In this document: positions 1-12,694 of the stretch, piece after piece
How positions within the stretch are numbered: the first letter of the stretch is position 1
Layout of the letters: the number at the start of each line of letters is the position of its first letter
Assembly: GCF_964275005.1 (NCBI RefSeq)
Contig: NC_092685.1
Span: 28,822,682 to 28,886,681, forward strand
DNA from: Diadema setosum
Taxonomy: Eukaryota; Echinodermata; Echinoidea; Diadematoida; Diadematidae
DNA: 64,000 nucleotides
Direction: 5' to 3'
Made by a program: the position numbers and the translations under genes
Notes under the pieces: generated by a model
Database searches by the model: none
What the model was told of the DNA's origin: nothing
What the model saw: the letters and a program-made list of their open reading frames with translations, nothing else

Positions 1-240
1 CACATATTGTGGATGGTGTGGCAACAGTCTGTAGGAGAGGAAAAACAGCAAACAAAAAAATAACATTGCTGATGATGCATAGATATGGAGGTGTACAAAA
101 CAAACATTTTTCTTCTTTGTCAAGATGGTGGATGCTGGTAACACTCAACTGCAACTCAATCATCTATTCCGCTGTGCATTATATAAAGGAGACCTCCGGA
201 TGATTTTCAGACTTTCACATTTGAACAACTACAAATTAGT

Positions 241-532
241 TATAAGGCGCGGTCAGATTGGCAAAAGATCGAGAAGTTTAAGATCGCGATCTTTAAGATC
301 TCGAAGTTTTGCCAGTGTGACCGCAAACTTCCCCCAAAACTTCTCGCAAAACTTCTCAATCTGTTTGCGGGCGGTGTCTTCAAAGCGCGAGACCACTGTC
401 ATGTACAGATGTGCATTGTTACGTCACAATCTCTAGCCATCGGACGGCGCACTCTTTCTTGCGCACGTACGAATGGCCCAAACTTCGCGATCTTAAACTT
501 CTCGATCTTTTGCCAGTCTGACCGCGCCTATA
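241..532. mobile_element. MITE with ~45-bp terminal inverted repeats
   Basis: The left end reads GGCGCGGTCAGATTGGCAAA and the right end is its near-perfect reverse complement (TIR about 246-290 and 488-528), flanked by TATA on both sides. The interior is itself rich in short palindromes. The TA flanks suggest a Tc1/mariner-type origin; no coding sequence. Confidence 0.75.
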
Positions 533-1227
533 CTGGGTACAGAGTTTCAGAATTTATAGTGATTGGGATGAGGAATAAGAATGTTTTCAAAATGTATAAT
601 TAACTGCAATTGTAGCCCCTGTTAGGTGCAACATTAAAGATATGGTTTGTACCTTTAAGCATATATAAAATCTATGTGTATGAATGTGCCAACTCCAAAG
701 TGAAAGTCAGCTACTGTGCAGTGAATGGACATTCCATTTTGGCCACTCATGCCATGGTCAGTCTACAGTGGACCATGCACACTGGAGTGCTCAGTGCGGT
801 TCCAATGGCAACGCACACATGATATATGCCAGACTGGACCATGGGATGGTGAGTCACTGCACCACTCCCCTTCTCTCTCTCTTTCTCTGTCCCTGTCCCT
901 TTTCTCTCTTTATCTCAAGTAACTTTTTTGTCTGTTTCCTAGAAACAAAGGGTAGAGAACAAAGCTCTGGAGTTGGAATATTCCATTTTTGTTAAAAGTT
1001 CGGAAGAACAATTTATTTGAGTATTTTTACTGATGAAGAAATCAGGAAATACATCTTGTTATGATTGATAAGGTGTAAAGAATAATATATGTCAATATGA
1101 GATCGATTGAATTCTTGGTTTGCGTTACCTGAACAACCAATAACCCCTCAAGTACAGTATTACCCCTATTCATCTAGCAAGATGGTACAGCCATCCCCAT
1201 CTTGCATCAGCCAAGCCATCCCTCTTC

Positions 1228-1310
1228 CTCTTTCTGAATTTGCCTCTTGGAGGAAGAGGATGCGATTTCAACTTCTTTAGTAAAGATTCTCAACTTTCAT
1301 CTCCTTTCAG
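1228..1310 (+). repeat. 83-bp direct repeat, copy 1 (followed by GTAAGC)
   Basis: Identical over 83 bp to 1931-2013. Copy 1 is followed directly by a donor-like GTAAGC and copy 2 is preceded by an acceptor-like AG, so the 620 bp between them has GT...AG ends. A short frame from the ATG at 1182 reads into copy 1 and stops inside it. No family was recognised. Confidence 0.6.
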
Positions 1311-1930
1311 GTAAGCAAATCATATTGAATCAGCCTTTTATGATATTTGAATTGAAGAATTAGTATTCGTATGCCGTTTTAGATTATTTTGCATCGGGAT
1401 ATAAAAGATTTTAGATGAATTTTGGTGATGTAAATCATCACAACTTAGTTACCACATGTTTATGCATATGGATAAATTGAGTGAACAATAATTTTAGTAG
1501 ATTATTTGGAATATACTATCACTAGTATATTATACTAATGCCTCAAGACATGTACATGGTCATTTGTACATTTGTTCAGCTTGGTAATGCTACGCATGAT
1601 GCAACAATTTTATGCTGGAAATGCTTGACTTTAAAATGAAAGTCACATTACTCTTTGATAAGCCAAATCAAGTGGTATTGTCAGGACGATCAGTTAGACT
1701 GGAGCTATCTACCTGTGGCAGCAATACTACATCAAGCTCGCAATGTATTTTTTTGAAAGCTTTGCTGAACAGATTGTGCATTTGCCATATTTACCTCTGC
1801 ATGCGTTTCATGTTACAAAATTATACTAACTGGATTAATTGATAAGAATTGATGATGTGATAATTGATAATTAGATTTAAGAAATATAATGAGTTATGAT
1901 TTATTTGCCATAATTGGTAATATTAATTAG

Positions 1931-2013
1931 CTCTTTCTGAATTTGCCTCTTGGAGGAAGAGGATGCGATTTCAACTTCTTTAGTAAAGATTCTCAACTTT
2001 CATCTCCTTTCAG
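1931..2013 (+). repeat. 83-bp direct repeat, copy 2 (preceded by AG)
   Basis: Same 83 bp as 1228-1310. What follows (CTAATTCAGC...) differs from the copy-1 flank. Confidence 0.6.
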
Positions 2014-3069
2014 CTAATTCAGCAATGAGGAGGATGGCCCTCTTACAACTAACCTAATTGGCTGAAACACAAATTCAATTACAAAACCCTCAAACAGTGT
2101 CAAATAGAATAAGGAATGAATGAAGATTAAGTTTGCCGTGTGTAGATACACACGTATAAGATAATGTGATCAAGAGTTTGGAAATGCCACTGGCATGAAG
2201 TTTTTGTAAACATTGTAAATAATGTATATGTGTTCTTTATATAAACATTAAAGGAAGCTATATATTTCCTTTAAAGACAGTTGTCTTGATAGTTATTGAT
2301 TAGCAGTCATGGTAATAAATTTATTTAGATTACTCCTTACTGGTGAGCATAGTATGCATGATGGTGAGTGTAGATGAAAGTGTTTCACCATGCTGTATGT
2401 GTGAATTATGAATTGGTGTGAATGTGTATAGTTGTGACTGAGCGATGTTGATGTGACTTGTTGCACACTGTACATATGTTTGAAACCTTCCCGTAGACCG
2501 AAAGGTGGGGATATATTTTGAGTGTTAGTGTATGTTAACATAATAGTACATACACATAACAATAAGCCCAACAAAAATTCTTCCGCTGCGTATTAATATC
2601 TGTGTTTTATGAAAGGTCCTCCCCCACCCGAAAAGTTTCGGCGCTACACAATGAACAAGGATGATGACATGGCAGCCTCACCATAAGAATGCAGGAGTTG
2701 GGGCTCAAGGAAGCAGCACAAAAGGAGATGGTATGCATAGATTCTACACAAGTGAATTTGTTAAGCAAGTGGTATTGTAATGGAATTACACTGCTACATT
2801 TCTGAAATATGTGAGGCTCTTATGTCATCAACATTGTTCAGTGATATTTGTTTCATATTTTTCAGAGTATTGGTTTCTCTGCCCAAGGACCACAATAAAT
2901 TCGACAAATCTACACATGGACCTGTCGATTTATGTACTATATGATGTAAAATTATGAAAATCGTCTGGAATGCCCCTTCAATATGAATACAGAATCTCAT
3001 CAACCCTTTATATCCTCATGCACTTAGCTGTATGTGCCAATGCTATTTCAGAGGCATCTGGTTGATTCC

Positions 3070-4158
3070 TAAGGGTGGGATTTCACGGAGCACGTGAACG
3101 ATTTGCGAAGGACGCGAATAGCAAAATCCAGCATCCGTATTTTAGTCTGCAAAAGATTGCCAAATGAACGTGAGGGTTTGGAAGTGTCGTCAATTGTTCG
3201 CGAATTGTTCACTTCGGCGAGAATTTCACAAAAGTTTGAAATTTTTTGCGAACCTTTTCCGCACACTTGGTCGTGATTTGCTCGTGAATTGTTCTCGAAA
3301 GTGTCTTTAAAGCCTCGTCATATGCGCAAGACCTTCGCAAGACACGCGCGATGTTCGCAAAATGTTCGTGAAACCCCAAACAGACTCTGAAACTTTGGAG
3401 AATGTCTCGCGTATGTTACGCAAAATCTGCGAAGTTTTTCCGATCATTTTACGACGTAATCGCAAACTGTTCGCGTACCTTTTGAGATATTCTTGCGAAC
3501 GTTTAGCGCACGTTTGGGGGATGTATGACCTATACGTTTTCTACAAATAAAAATCGTAACATACATCTAAACATCAAACAATTATTAACAACTATAGTAA
3601 CAAAAGAAATTAAAGACTAGCAATGAGAAATAAATGTTTGATATACAAAAAAAAAAATCGTAGAATACACTTAAAATTAATCTAAAGTATGTAAAATTTC
3701 ATTTGAACTATAGAGATTATGTGTTGGAGGAACTGCAAAAAAAAAAAAAAAAAAGATCAAAGGCTTTACTAGTGGAGATATGTCCTATAGGAAAAAAAAT
3801 GTAGGCAAGCACACGATAGAGAAATGAGAGAAAAAGAAAGGAGAAATAGAGGAAAGAAAAAAATTCAACTCAAGACAGCTTCCACCTCTCCTTGGGTACA
3901 TTTTCTCCCATGATTATTGAAAAATTTTTCGTTGTTCGCATTTCCGTCGCGTGTTCTTCGTGTACGTAACATGCTGTACTTTAGCAATGATACACACGAC
4001 ATTCGCACATACGTCGTGGAAACTTCGCGCAAATTGCGCAAGAATAGTTTTCGGCTTCATTGTCGGAAAACATTCGGAGAAAAACTTTTCCGAATGTTGG
4101 ATTTTGTCATTCGCGTCCTTCGCAAATCGTTCGCATGCTCCGTGAAATCCCACCCTTA
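3070..4158. mobile_element. 1.09-kb non-autonomous DNA transposon, ~68-bp TIRs, TA flanks
   Basis: The left end TAAGGGTGGGATTTCACGGA and its reverse complement at 4139-4158 extend to about 68 bp with few mismatches. TA flanks both AGGGTGGG ends. The interior has many short TTCGC/GCGAA motifs and no transposase. Confidence 0.8.
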
Positions 4159-4367
4159 CAAGTTAGCCATAATTTGAGTTGCATAAATGTACCTTGGTGT
4201 AGCAAAGGTCACTGTGCTGTAATAGCAATTTGGAGATAACCCCTATTCACTGATATATTGTCCAAGGACAAATGTGCTGACTAGCATAGAGGACACGACA
4301 ACAGCTGTGTTTGTGATGAAGAGAGTGCAGAAATGGTTAATGAAATGTCAGAATCTGAGAATCTCAT

Positions 4368-5159
4368 ACTCCATTTATACACAAAGTTGGGCCTAGGAGT
4401 GCTCCTAAAGCACTTCGAATTACGCCCCTTTGAGTCTGTTCACACAGAGAATCAGCACTGAACGAGACCACATGCAAAGTGGGTTAGAGGGGCATAATTG
4501 TCAATGTGGCTTTTGGGTGCGGAGGAACTTCCAACATATAAACTGTGCGCATATTGTATTAAAGGGTGTGTACAGTTCTGGTCGAGGTGAAGATTTAGCT
4601 TTTAACGTTTTGCGAGATATTCAGAAACCACTCTATGAGATGTCAAAGAGCATGCAGTTCTAAGGGGTATCAAAAGTTTATTCGATTAATATCTGTTTTG
4701 AAATGGCTGAGATATCCAAAAACAAGGTGAAAAAAAGAGATCCTAATAAAGTTGTGGCATGTTGCCTTTTATTATTAGCACTTTTTTGGATATCTCAGCC
4801 ATTTGAAAACCAATTTTCATCAAATAAACGTTGAATCCTTATTAAAATTACATGCTTTCATATTTCATAAGAGGCTTTTCATTATCTCACTTAGGAATGT
4901 TCAAAAAATGAATCCCTACCTCAACCAGTTCTGTACAGTCCCTTTAAACTGCTGCAAGCCACTTTCACAGCATTTGAATGTTGGTGACCATTCATACAGA
5001 GTTTAGAGCGCTCCAAGAGTGCTCTTGACCCTAGCCTCAAGAGGGGGATACCTCTAGAGTGCTCCAGGGCCCAATTGTCTGTTGATTTTGTAACAAAGAG
5101 TTTAGAGGGCTTCAGAAACACTCCTGGGGTGCTCTAAATGCCCTGTATAAATGAGGAGT
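4368..5159. mobile_element. Outer MITE carrying a nested TTAA MITE
   Basis: Ends ACTCCATTTATACA and TGTATAAATGAGGAGT are imperfect inverted repeats. The 389-bp TTAA element at 4559-4947 sits inside, so the outer element is older. Confidence 0.5.
4559..4947 (+). mobile_element. TTAA-flanked MITE, family A copy 1
   Basis: Begins TTAAAGGGTGTGTACAG and ends CTGTACAGTCCCTTTAA, with an internal inverted repeat around GGCTGAGATATCC. It is the reverse-orientation homologue of 48841-49215. The TTAA duplication is typical of piggyBac and Kolobok transposons. Confidence 0.8.
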
Positions 5160-5254
5160 CAGGCATGGCCAACAGAAATGGAGAGGTAAGGCAATGGATG
5201 GAAGGGTAGGGATGGGGAAAAGGATGGCAGACAGAGGGGGTAATGAATCTTCAC

Positions 5255-5433
5255 CTGCTGGTTGCACTCCTTGGCCAGATCCTGTCTCTTCTGTGTCAAA
5301 TACTCTATGAGGGCAGTCAGACCCTTTTCAAGGTTAGCGCCACTGAGCTCTGTCGGGTTGCTGGGATACTGCAGGACTAGTCGGTACTCCTTTGGCAAGA
5401 GGTCTGGGAAGAGGCCTATGACCTGGGCTGGGT
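5255..5433 (-). CDS. VPS39: VPS39 coding exon 11 (residues 367-426)
   Basis: Acceptor ACCCATAG, donor GTGAAG. It encodes PAQVIGLFPDLLPKEYRLVL, then LSGANLEKGLTALIEYLTQK. This is the last recognisable exon before the left edge. Confidence 0.93.
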
Positions 5434-8400
5434 CTATGGGTGTTTTCAAAAAACATAAGAGACAAATGATCATTTCTTAGACTTATCATTCCAAGTGTAC
5501 TTCCAATCTTCAGAGGAATTTACTGGATTATGCATCACCTTACTTCTTGCACAATATCAAATTGTATTTAATCACTTGATAGTGATTTAAGGAGTTGTTG
5601 GGGCTCAGTGGTTAAGACCATGGACTATCAATCACAAGGTCCCTGGTTCAAATCCCCTGGCTGCAGTGGATGCGCCCCTAGGCTAGGCATCTCATCCTTA
5701 CTGCCTAGTCCTTTGGAGTGGACTGACAGCAGTTGTCTCATGGTTGCTTGCCCACAAACATTTATGGTTTCCTAAGCAATCATGTGAAACAACACTCAAT
5801 TTAAATAAATTCATATCAATCTCATTTAATATACTTTGCTTGGCCTCATCAACATTTGAATTAGACAGAGGCCATGAGGCCAATGGTCATGATGCCCCAC
5901 CAACTCACCGCCATGCCCCTCCAGAATTTGAGGAGATTGATACTAGCCATGACCCCTCTCTGGTAAAAGTAGCTAGAAAATCCATCAGATTTGAAGACAG
6001 ATACTTATTTTTTCTCTGAATTTTTATAGAATTGTATACTACATAGTAATACAATATCCTCTCCAGGCCATATCTATTTGAGGCGGTCCCACCACTTGTA
6101 ACTTTTCATTCACACCAAATCTTGCACCACCCATAAATTTGAATGGTTAAACAGTATGTACTTCATACAACACTGTTTGGGAAATCACATTATTAAATTC
6201 CTTAAGACATTGAACATAATGAGGAATAATGAATTAAAAATATGGGTGACTATCAACATGATTACAGCTAATTTCCATGAAAGCCATACATCATCATTGT
6301 AAATTCATCACCTTCTCTGATTGAAATGCATTATTATTTTCAGTATTGTATCTTGTCTCCTGTGTTCAAGCTATGTCAGCTTGTAGACCTTTGATTTTTT
6401 TTTTTTTTCACTGTACTTATGGTAACTGTTGTAATAATGTACATGACATAATTTCAACTAACTCTGTATATGAAACAGGTTTCTCTAGATGAATAAAATA
6501 CAAGTGGCCGATGACTGGTTCTGTTTCATAGCTAAGCATGGCATTTAAAGCTCTCCGTACCAGTCCCAAGTTTTGCAAACATCTTCATGGACTCCTCGAA
6601 GCGGTGCTGCTGGAACAGGTCAAAGGCGTAAAGATTCTGAATGTGCTGTATTCTTCGCTGCCTGTCAGCCTCCACTTCATCTGTCATGTACTGTACAGAA
6701 ATGAGATGAACTTGAGTAAAGAGATGCTGTTTCATCTTTCATTTTCTGTAACATGTAATTATAAAACTAAAAATGTCACTATGGCGACTAATATGCCTCT
6801 GCAATACTGACTGATTCTCCCAATAGGTCCAGTGTATATCTTGACAATGTGAGACGACACTTCCACATTATTGGCAAAAAATTAAAATGACATGTTATGT
6901 CACAAATGTCTTGAGTGTTTACTTTCCTCGAACTAGATTTCATGTGGGTGGATGGCCAAATTGTCTAAACCTGAAATCATAATGCCTCTGGCGACACTTC
7001 ATGGTGGAGACATAAAAATGGGTAATTTGGGCAGTCTCTCATTGATATCACCAGTGTTCACAGTGCCACCTTCTCATAAGCAAGTTATAACTTGAGATTA
7101 TTTTTTTATTATTACATTACGTTATCTGAACAACATTCCGCTACAGTACTGTACCCAGCATATAAACAAAAACAAGTATAAAGACAAACTAAGAAACCAA
7201 TACGTTGTGAATGAAATCAGTAAACCTTGGGGGCCCTATCTTTATAGTGAGGACCCTGGATGGTTTGGTCACTATCCATAACCAGACTGCACCAGATGAG
7301 CTAACGTGAAAACACATTGGTCTACATAATATATTAATTTAAGACACATTATACACACATGCCCTCCAATTCAGTAAACAGGAATAATGAAGAGAAAATA
7401 ATGCCAAAAAAGGAACTTTTACCAATCGCCCATGCATCACTTCTAATAGCAGGTGTTGACAAACACAGGAACATGACATTGAATGAAACCTCTTCTTTCC
7501 TAAGAAATAGGAGTGTTCCTAGTACATGGGAACAGTTGGCAGGTATGTACACATCTAAATGTTCATGCCTTTCTCAAATCGCATCAACTTTTTCTCATCT
7601 TTATTGTCTTGATTCTTATGTAGCTGAATATCATTCATTTCAGCACCTATTTGCTCAAAAGGAACTTGCTACAATTATCATATCCACAAAGGCTAACTGC
7701 ATTGCATGCTGTGAAGCTGTCAAAACTCACTGCTAGATGAAGAGCCAGCTCAAACTGCTTATCTTCCACGAGCTGCTGGATCTGCCTAGGTAGGGGAACA
7801 GGCTCCAACCTCCAGATATAGTTATTTGATGCCACATAGACGTGCCCACTGGAACACAACACAGGCATCACAACACATTGTAGAAGTGATATTACATGTC
7901 TGGAAATAATGATTTGTATATTTGAAAAATATATCCCAGTATGTTTAAATAAAAACAAACGGACAGCATTTCATTTTCCCCAGATTGCATTCTTCTCTTT
8001 TATGCATGCACATCTATGTCTTGATTTATATTTTATATGACAGAACATCTCAATAATACCCATTGTCAGTCTAGCAAAGCAACTACACTAGTGGTCATAG
8101 AAAGCTTGAACAATGTTTATGCTACATACAGTTAAACTCGCCTAAGTCGACATCGCATATGTCGAATAATCGCGCAAGTCGATAATTTTAAAAAGTCCCG
8201 ATTTTTCCCCATTGACTTACGTGTATTAATTCACTCATAAGTCGAATTTTTTAAGTCGAATACTCGCTTAAGTCGATGAAATTCCAAGAACACTTTCACG
8301 GAAAAACCATTGAATTCACTGTGCCTAAGTCGAATAAGATTTTATTGTGTAATAAATCACTGTCAAAATCACGAGACGCCAGTTTTTGTTTACATACAGT

Positions 8401-11400
8401 ATATACCAAAAGAAACTGCGTAAATAAACATTAACGTTTCATTAACGCAAGCGGTTTCACCTGTATCGTTAGTAACGCAAACTAACGATCGGGAAAATTA
8501 ACGTTTGTAGCAACGATGAGTAACGATCCCTAGCGCAAATTAACGATGTTTTGTTAACATTAACGATAGGTAACGCAAGAACTCACGCGAGATTTTGGTT
8601 TTGTAACGAGACCTGGTGAAAGGACGACGTAGCCCCTGCCGAGTGTAGCGATCTATGCCTTATATTTAGCGGAGTCTTTTCGCGAATCGAATCACGATTT
8701 CGCGAATGGTTAATTTGCGACCGGAGTCGCCAAAAACGCACGCCGAGCCACCAAAAAAGCCGAATGTTTGCCTTCAGTTTTGGAAATGAAGCGGTAACAA
8801 TCGGTTCCATAAGATGCTGAATAAAATAATGTCAGATGTTTGCTCTTTTAATTTTGGAAATGAATAACGGTAATATTCGATTCCGTATAATACTAAAATA
8901 AATGTCGGATGTTTGTTTATACTTTTGGAATGTCAGAGATTTGATTTTGCGTTCGGAAATGAATAAGGATAAAAAAAAAGTATCCGGAAGATGCTGAAAT
9001 AAATGTCGAATGTTTGCTTTGACGTTCGGATATGAAAAATAATGATATTCAACTCCATACGATGATAAAATAAATGCCGGATGTTTACTTCTACGTTCGA
9101 AAGTAAATAACAATTACATTCAGCTCCGGAAGATGCTAAAGTAAATGTCGAATTATCCCTTTGACGTTCGGAAATGAATAACAATAATAATCAACTTCGT
9201 ACGATGATGAAATAAATGTCGGATGTTTACTTTTACGTTCGAAAGTGAATAACATTAACATTCAGCTCCGGAAGATGCTAAAGTAAATGTCGAATTATCC
9301 CTTTGACGTTCGGAAATGAATAACAATAATAATCAACTTCGTACGACGATGAGATAAATGTCGGGTGTTTGCTTTTACTTTCGAAAGTAATTAGCAATAA
9401 CATTCGGCTCCAGAAGATGCTAAAATAAATGTCAGATGATTGTTTTTACGTTCGGAAGTGAATAGCAGTAATATTCTTCTCCATACGATGCTATAACTGT
9501 CGGATTTTATTTCGAAATGAATAACAGTAACATTTAGCTGCGTTTGATGGTAAAGTTAATGTTTGATATTTGCTTTAACGTTCGGAAATGAATAACAATA
9601 GTATTCAACTCCGTCCGATGATAAAATGAATGTCTTATGTTTGCTTTTATGTTCGAAAGTAAATAGCAATACATTCAGCTCCGGAAGATGCTAAAATAAA
9701 TGTTGAATGTTTGCTTTGGCGTTCGGAAATGAATAACTATGGTATTCAACTCAGTACGATAATGAAATAATTGCCGAAAGTTCGCTTTTACGTTCGAAAG
9801 TAAATAGCATGTAACATTCGACTCCTGAAGATGCCAAAATAAATGTCAGATGATTCTTTACACTTTCGGAAGTGGACAGCAGTAACATTCGGCTCCTTAC
9901 GATCATAAAATAAATGTCGGGTGTTTGCTTTTGAATTTGGAGATCGAATAACGGTAATATTCTGCTCCGTACGATGCTAAAATAAGTAACAGATTGTTTC
10001 TTTTACATTTGGAAATGATTAACGGTATCAATCGGCTCATTTAGATGATGAAATAAAAAGCGGATGTTTGCTTTCACGTTCGGAAATGAATAAGGATGAT
10101 ATTCAGCACCGTAAGATCCGAGAATGAATGTCGGTTGCTTGTTTTTACATTTGAAAATGATTAACGGCAACATTCGGCTCCGGAAGGTGTTAAAATACTT
10201 GTAAATGGTGGATGATTGCTTTTACAATCAGAAATATATAACGGTAACTTTCGGACCGAACGTAGGACCGATTTAGTTTTGCTTTTTTTTTTTTTTTTGT
10301 TTGTTTGTTTTTTTTTGTTCAGGCCACCAAAAAATAAAAGTCAATCATTTTGGGGCCACCAAAATAAAAGTTAGTTTGGAGCCCTGGCCTGCATCAATGT
10401 GGATAAAGTGTCTTGCTGAAGGGCAAATATCGGGCACACCGCTCCAGCAGCCTCTCGGCTCCAGAGTAGACAACATACATGTACATTCAAGTAACTTTAA
10501 GTCGATTTTTTTCGACTTACGTACAAGTCGAAACTCGCCTAAGTCGATGTGTTTTGCTCAGTCCCGAGAAGATCGACTTATGCGAGTTTAACTGTATGTA
10601 TATACAGTGTACATGGATTGATATGCTATAACATTTACACTTCATCATCTCATCAATCCTTGTCCTACCAAGCCCATCTTGTTCCAGTCTGCTGAAGTTT
10701 TTACCCACTCGCAAATAAGTAGGGAAGTCCTGATAATCGCGAAAAATTAGACCCGTCAAATATACGGTGTATGCAATATACCTTAAGCTCTAACAGTAGC
10801 ACCACTCACCTTCCTTGTGTGATGTATTTTGGCTTGTCCACTTCTATACTCTGGACCAATAAACGAGGATCCACCGTCCTGACTTCAACATACTTGGGAA
10901 GCACGGCAATGATGTATGGTTGATCATGCTCTGCAGATTTTTTTTCCCAAAGATATTATGTAAATTGTTGTTGTTAATAACTCAAAAGGAGAAAACAAAA
11001 TTAATACACATAAAACTTTACATTCCAAAGGACATTCTAAGGCTGATGCTCAGATACTTATTTCCCACAGGCAGTGTTATGGAATGAATCCCAAACATTA
11101 AGTTTCTTCCCCGTTTTTCCTGTGCCCATGTCAGGAAAAATATGAACAAAGAACATACTGGGCTAATACAAATACATAGTGTAAAAGTTGTACCACTCTG
11201 GTGTGGTCCATGGCTAATAGTGTCGTATTGCCGCAGAGGAATCTGCAAAGAAAATGGAAGGCCATTTGGATGTTGTGCTGGGAAGAATAAATGGGTACAT
11301 ACACACATACATACATACATTGTACATGTCATTCCTGGGGTGACAAGACCTCATATCCTCAAATCATGAAATTTTAGGGGAGTGAAAGAATTTTAACATT

Positions 11401-12662
11401 TTGCAACATTTGTGCAAAATAACATCAATATTGACATGAAATAATGTAGGGACTTTGTTTTGAATTGAATCAATAATACATTGCTCTGTTTCAAAACTCC
11501 AATCAGTATGTTTAATATTAAAGGTGAGTTCGGAGGTTTTTAACATATACCAATTGAGATACAAGGTCTATCACCCATGAGACAATATACATTTACAATA
11601 TTTTGGCTTTCTAACAGAGCAGTGACAGCCCGTCACGGCAAAGGCAGTCCGGCAAATGCTCACCTAATACTAGGGGGAAGTCGGACCAAGTGAGGGCGTA
11701 CTTCTTGGCGGGCTGCCCCTCTGAATCGATGATGATGCTCATGTTGTCCCTGCACAGCGCCAACATGTCCTCCGACAGCTTGGTGACGGTGGGCTCCGCC
11801 TGGGAGGCGTTGCCGGTGGTGAACAGGTCCTTGGGCTGACCGTTGTCAATCTGACCATCAACGAGAGACACACACAACATGAACAGATCACTCAGATGTG
11901 TGACATGTCAATGAACACTGGCTTGTTTCCTGCAGTTGATAATGATATGACTTCAACCATCTCATTCTTCTTCTGTCTTTTTTATATACTGTAAAACACA
12001 ATATTTTCACAGCATGAAATTTTCGCGAATTGGAGCTGACGGCCTTCTATGCGGCATGAAATTTTTGCAAGTTGCCTCTGACATTCAATACGTATAGTGC
12101 AGACAAGAACTTTCACATGCATTTTAATTTCGCGAATCTTGGCTCTCGAGAAATTCACAAAATTAAAATGCATGCGAACATTCCTCGTTTTACAGTAACT
12201 GATTGGGTAGTATGTTTAACAGAGAAATTTACACATATTGGAGAAAGTTTACTCTTCAGTAACATATGCAAGTATAACTGTAGTATCAGAACATTACTTT
12301 TGATCTAACAACCATCTCTTCTTATTTTGATGCTTCTCGTTACTCATTCTCTGACTTTAAGCAAAGTGTTAGCTGAGCTTTACAAGCACAGTCCATTTTT
12401 GCTTGTTTTCTTTTTCCCCCGCACAGAGGGAGCAATGTGCTCTATGGCAACAAAAACCTTGTTGTCAGAAATTCTTTGGAAAGATTCCAATAAAACTTCA
12501 TGCTCCATTATTGCAAGAGTTAATCCTGCAGCAGTTGGCTAGAAAATCACTGAGCATTGACAAAAGGGCTCCGTTGACATGTGACTTTAATATGATAAAA
12601 ACAAAAGCCTAGCAACAAACAGAAACAAAACAGAAAAAAAAACCCTCAACTCAGCCAAACTT

Positions 12663-12694
<32 letters not shown>

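Larger units (their letters stand above)
1..5254. other. Left flank; probably VPS39 intron 11, no VPS39 exon seen
   Basis: Both strands were read for the C-terminal VPS39 sequence (clathrin repeat and zinc-binding end) and nothing matched. The stretch is filled with inverted-repeat elements (241-532, 3070-4158, 4368-5159) and an 83-bp exon-like direct repeat, all listed separately. A partial relative of the 24.3-24.65 kb MITE half lies at about 2645-2990. Confidence 0.5.

Noticed and set aside
1..5254. Remaining C-terminal VPS39 exons
   Set aside because: Minus-strand frames here show no clathrin-repeat or zinc-binding VPS39 sequence; they must lie outside the window.
5593..5665. Possible functional tRNA gene with a perfect B box
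   Set aside because: Acceptor and anticodon stems do not pair properly, and the sequence continues into a body shared with 42150-42348, so it is a SINE head.
8754..10262. CRISPR-like regularly spaced repeats
   Set aside because: Units are contiguous 71-bp tandem copies with gradual divergence and no unique spacers, in a eukaryotic intron.
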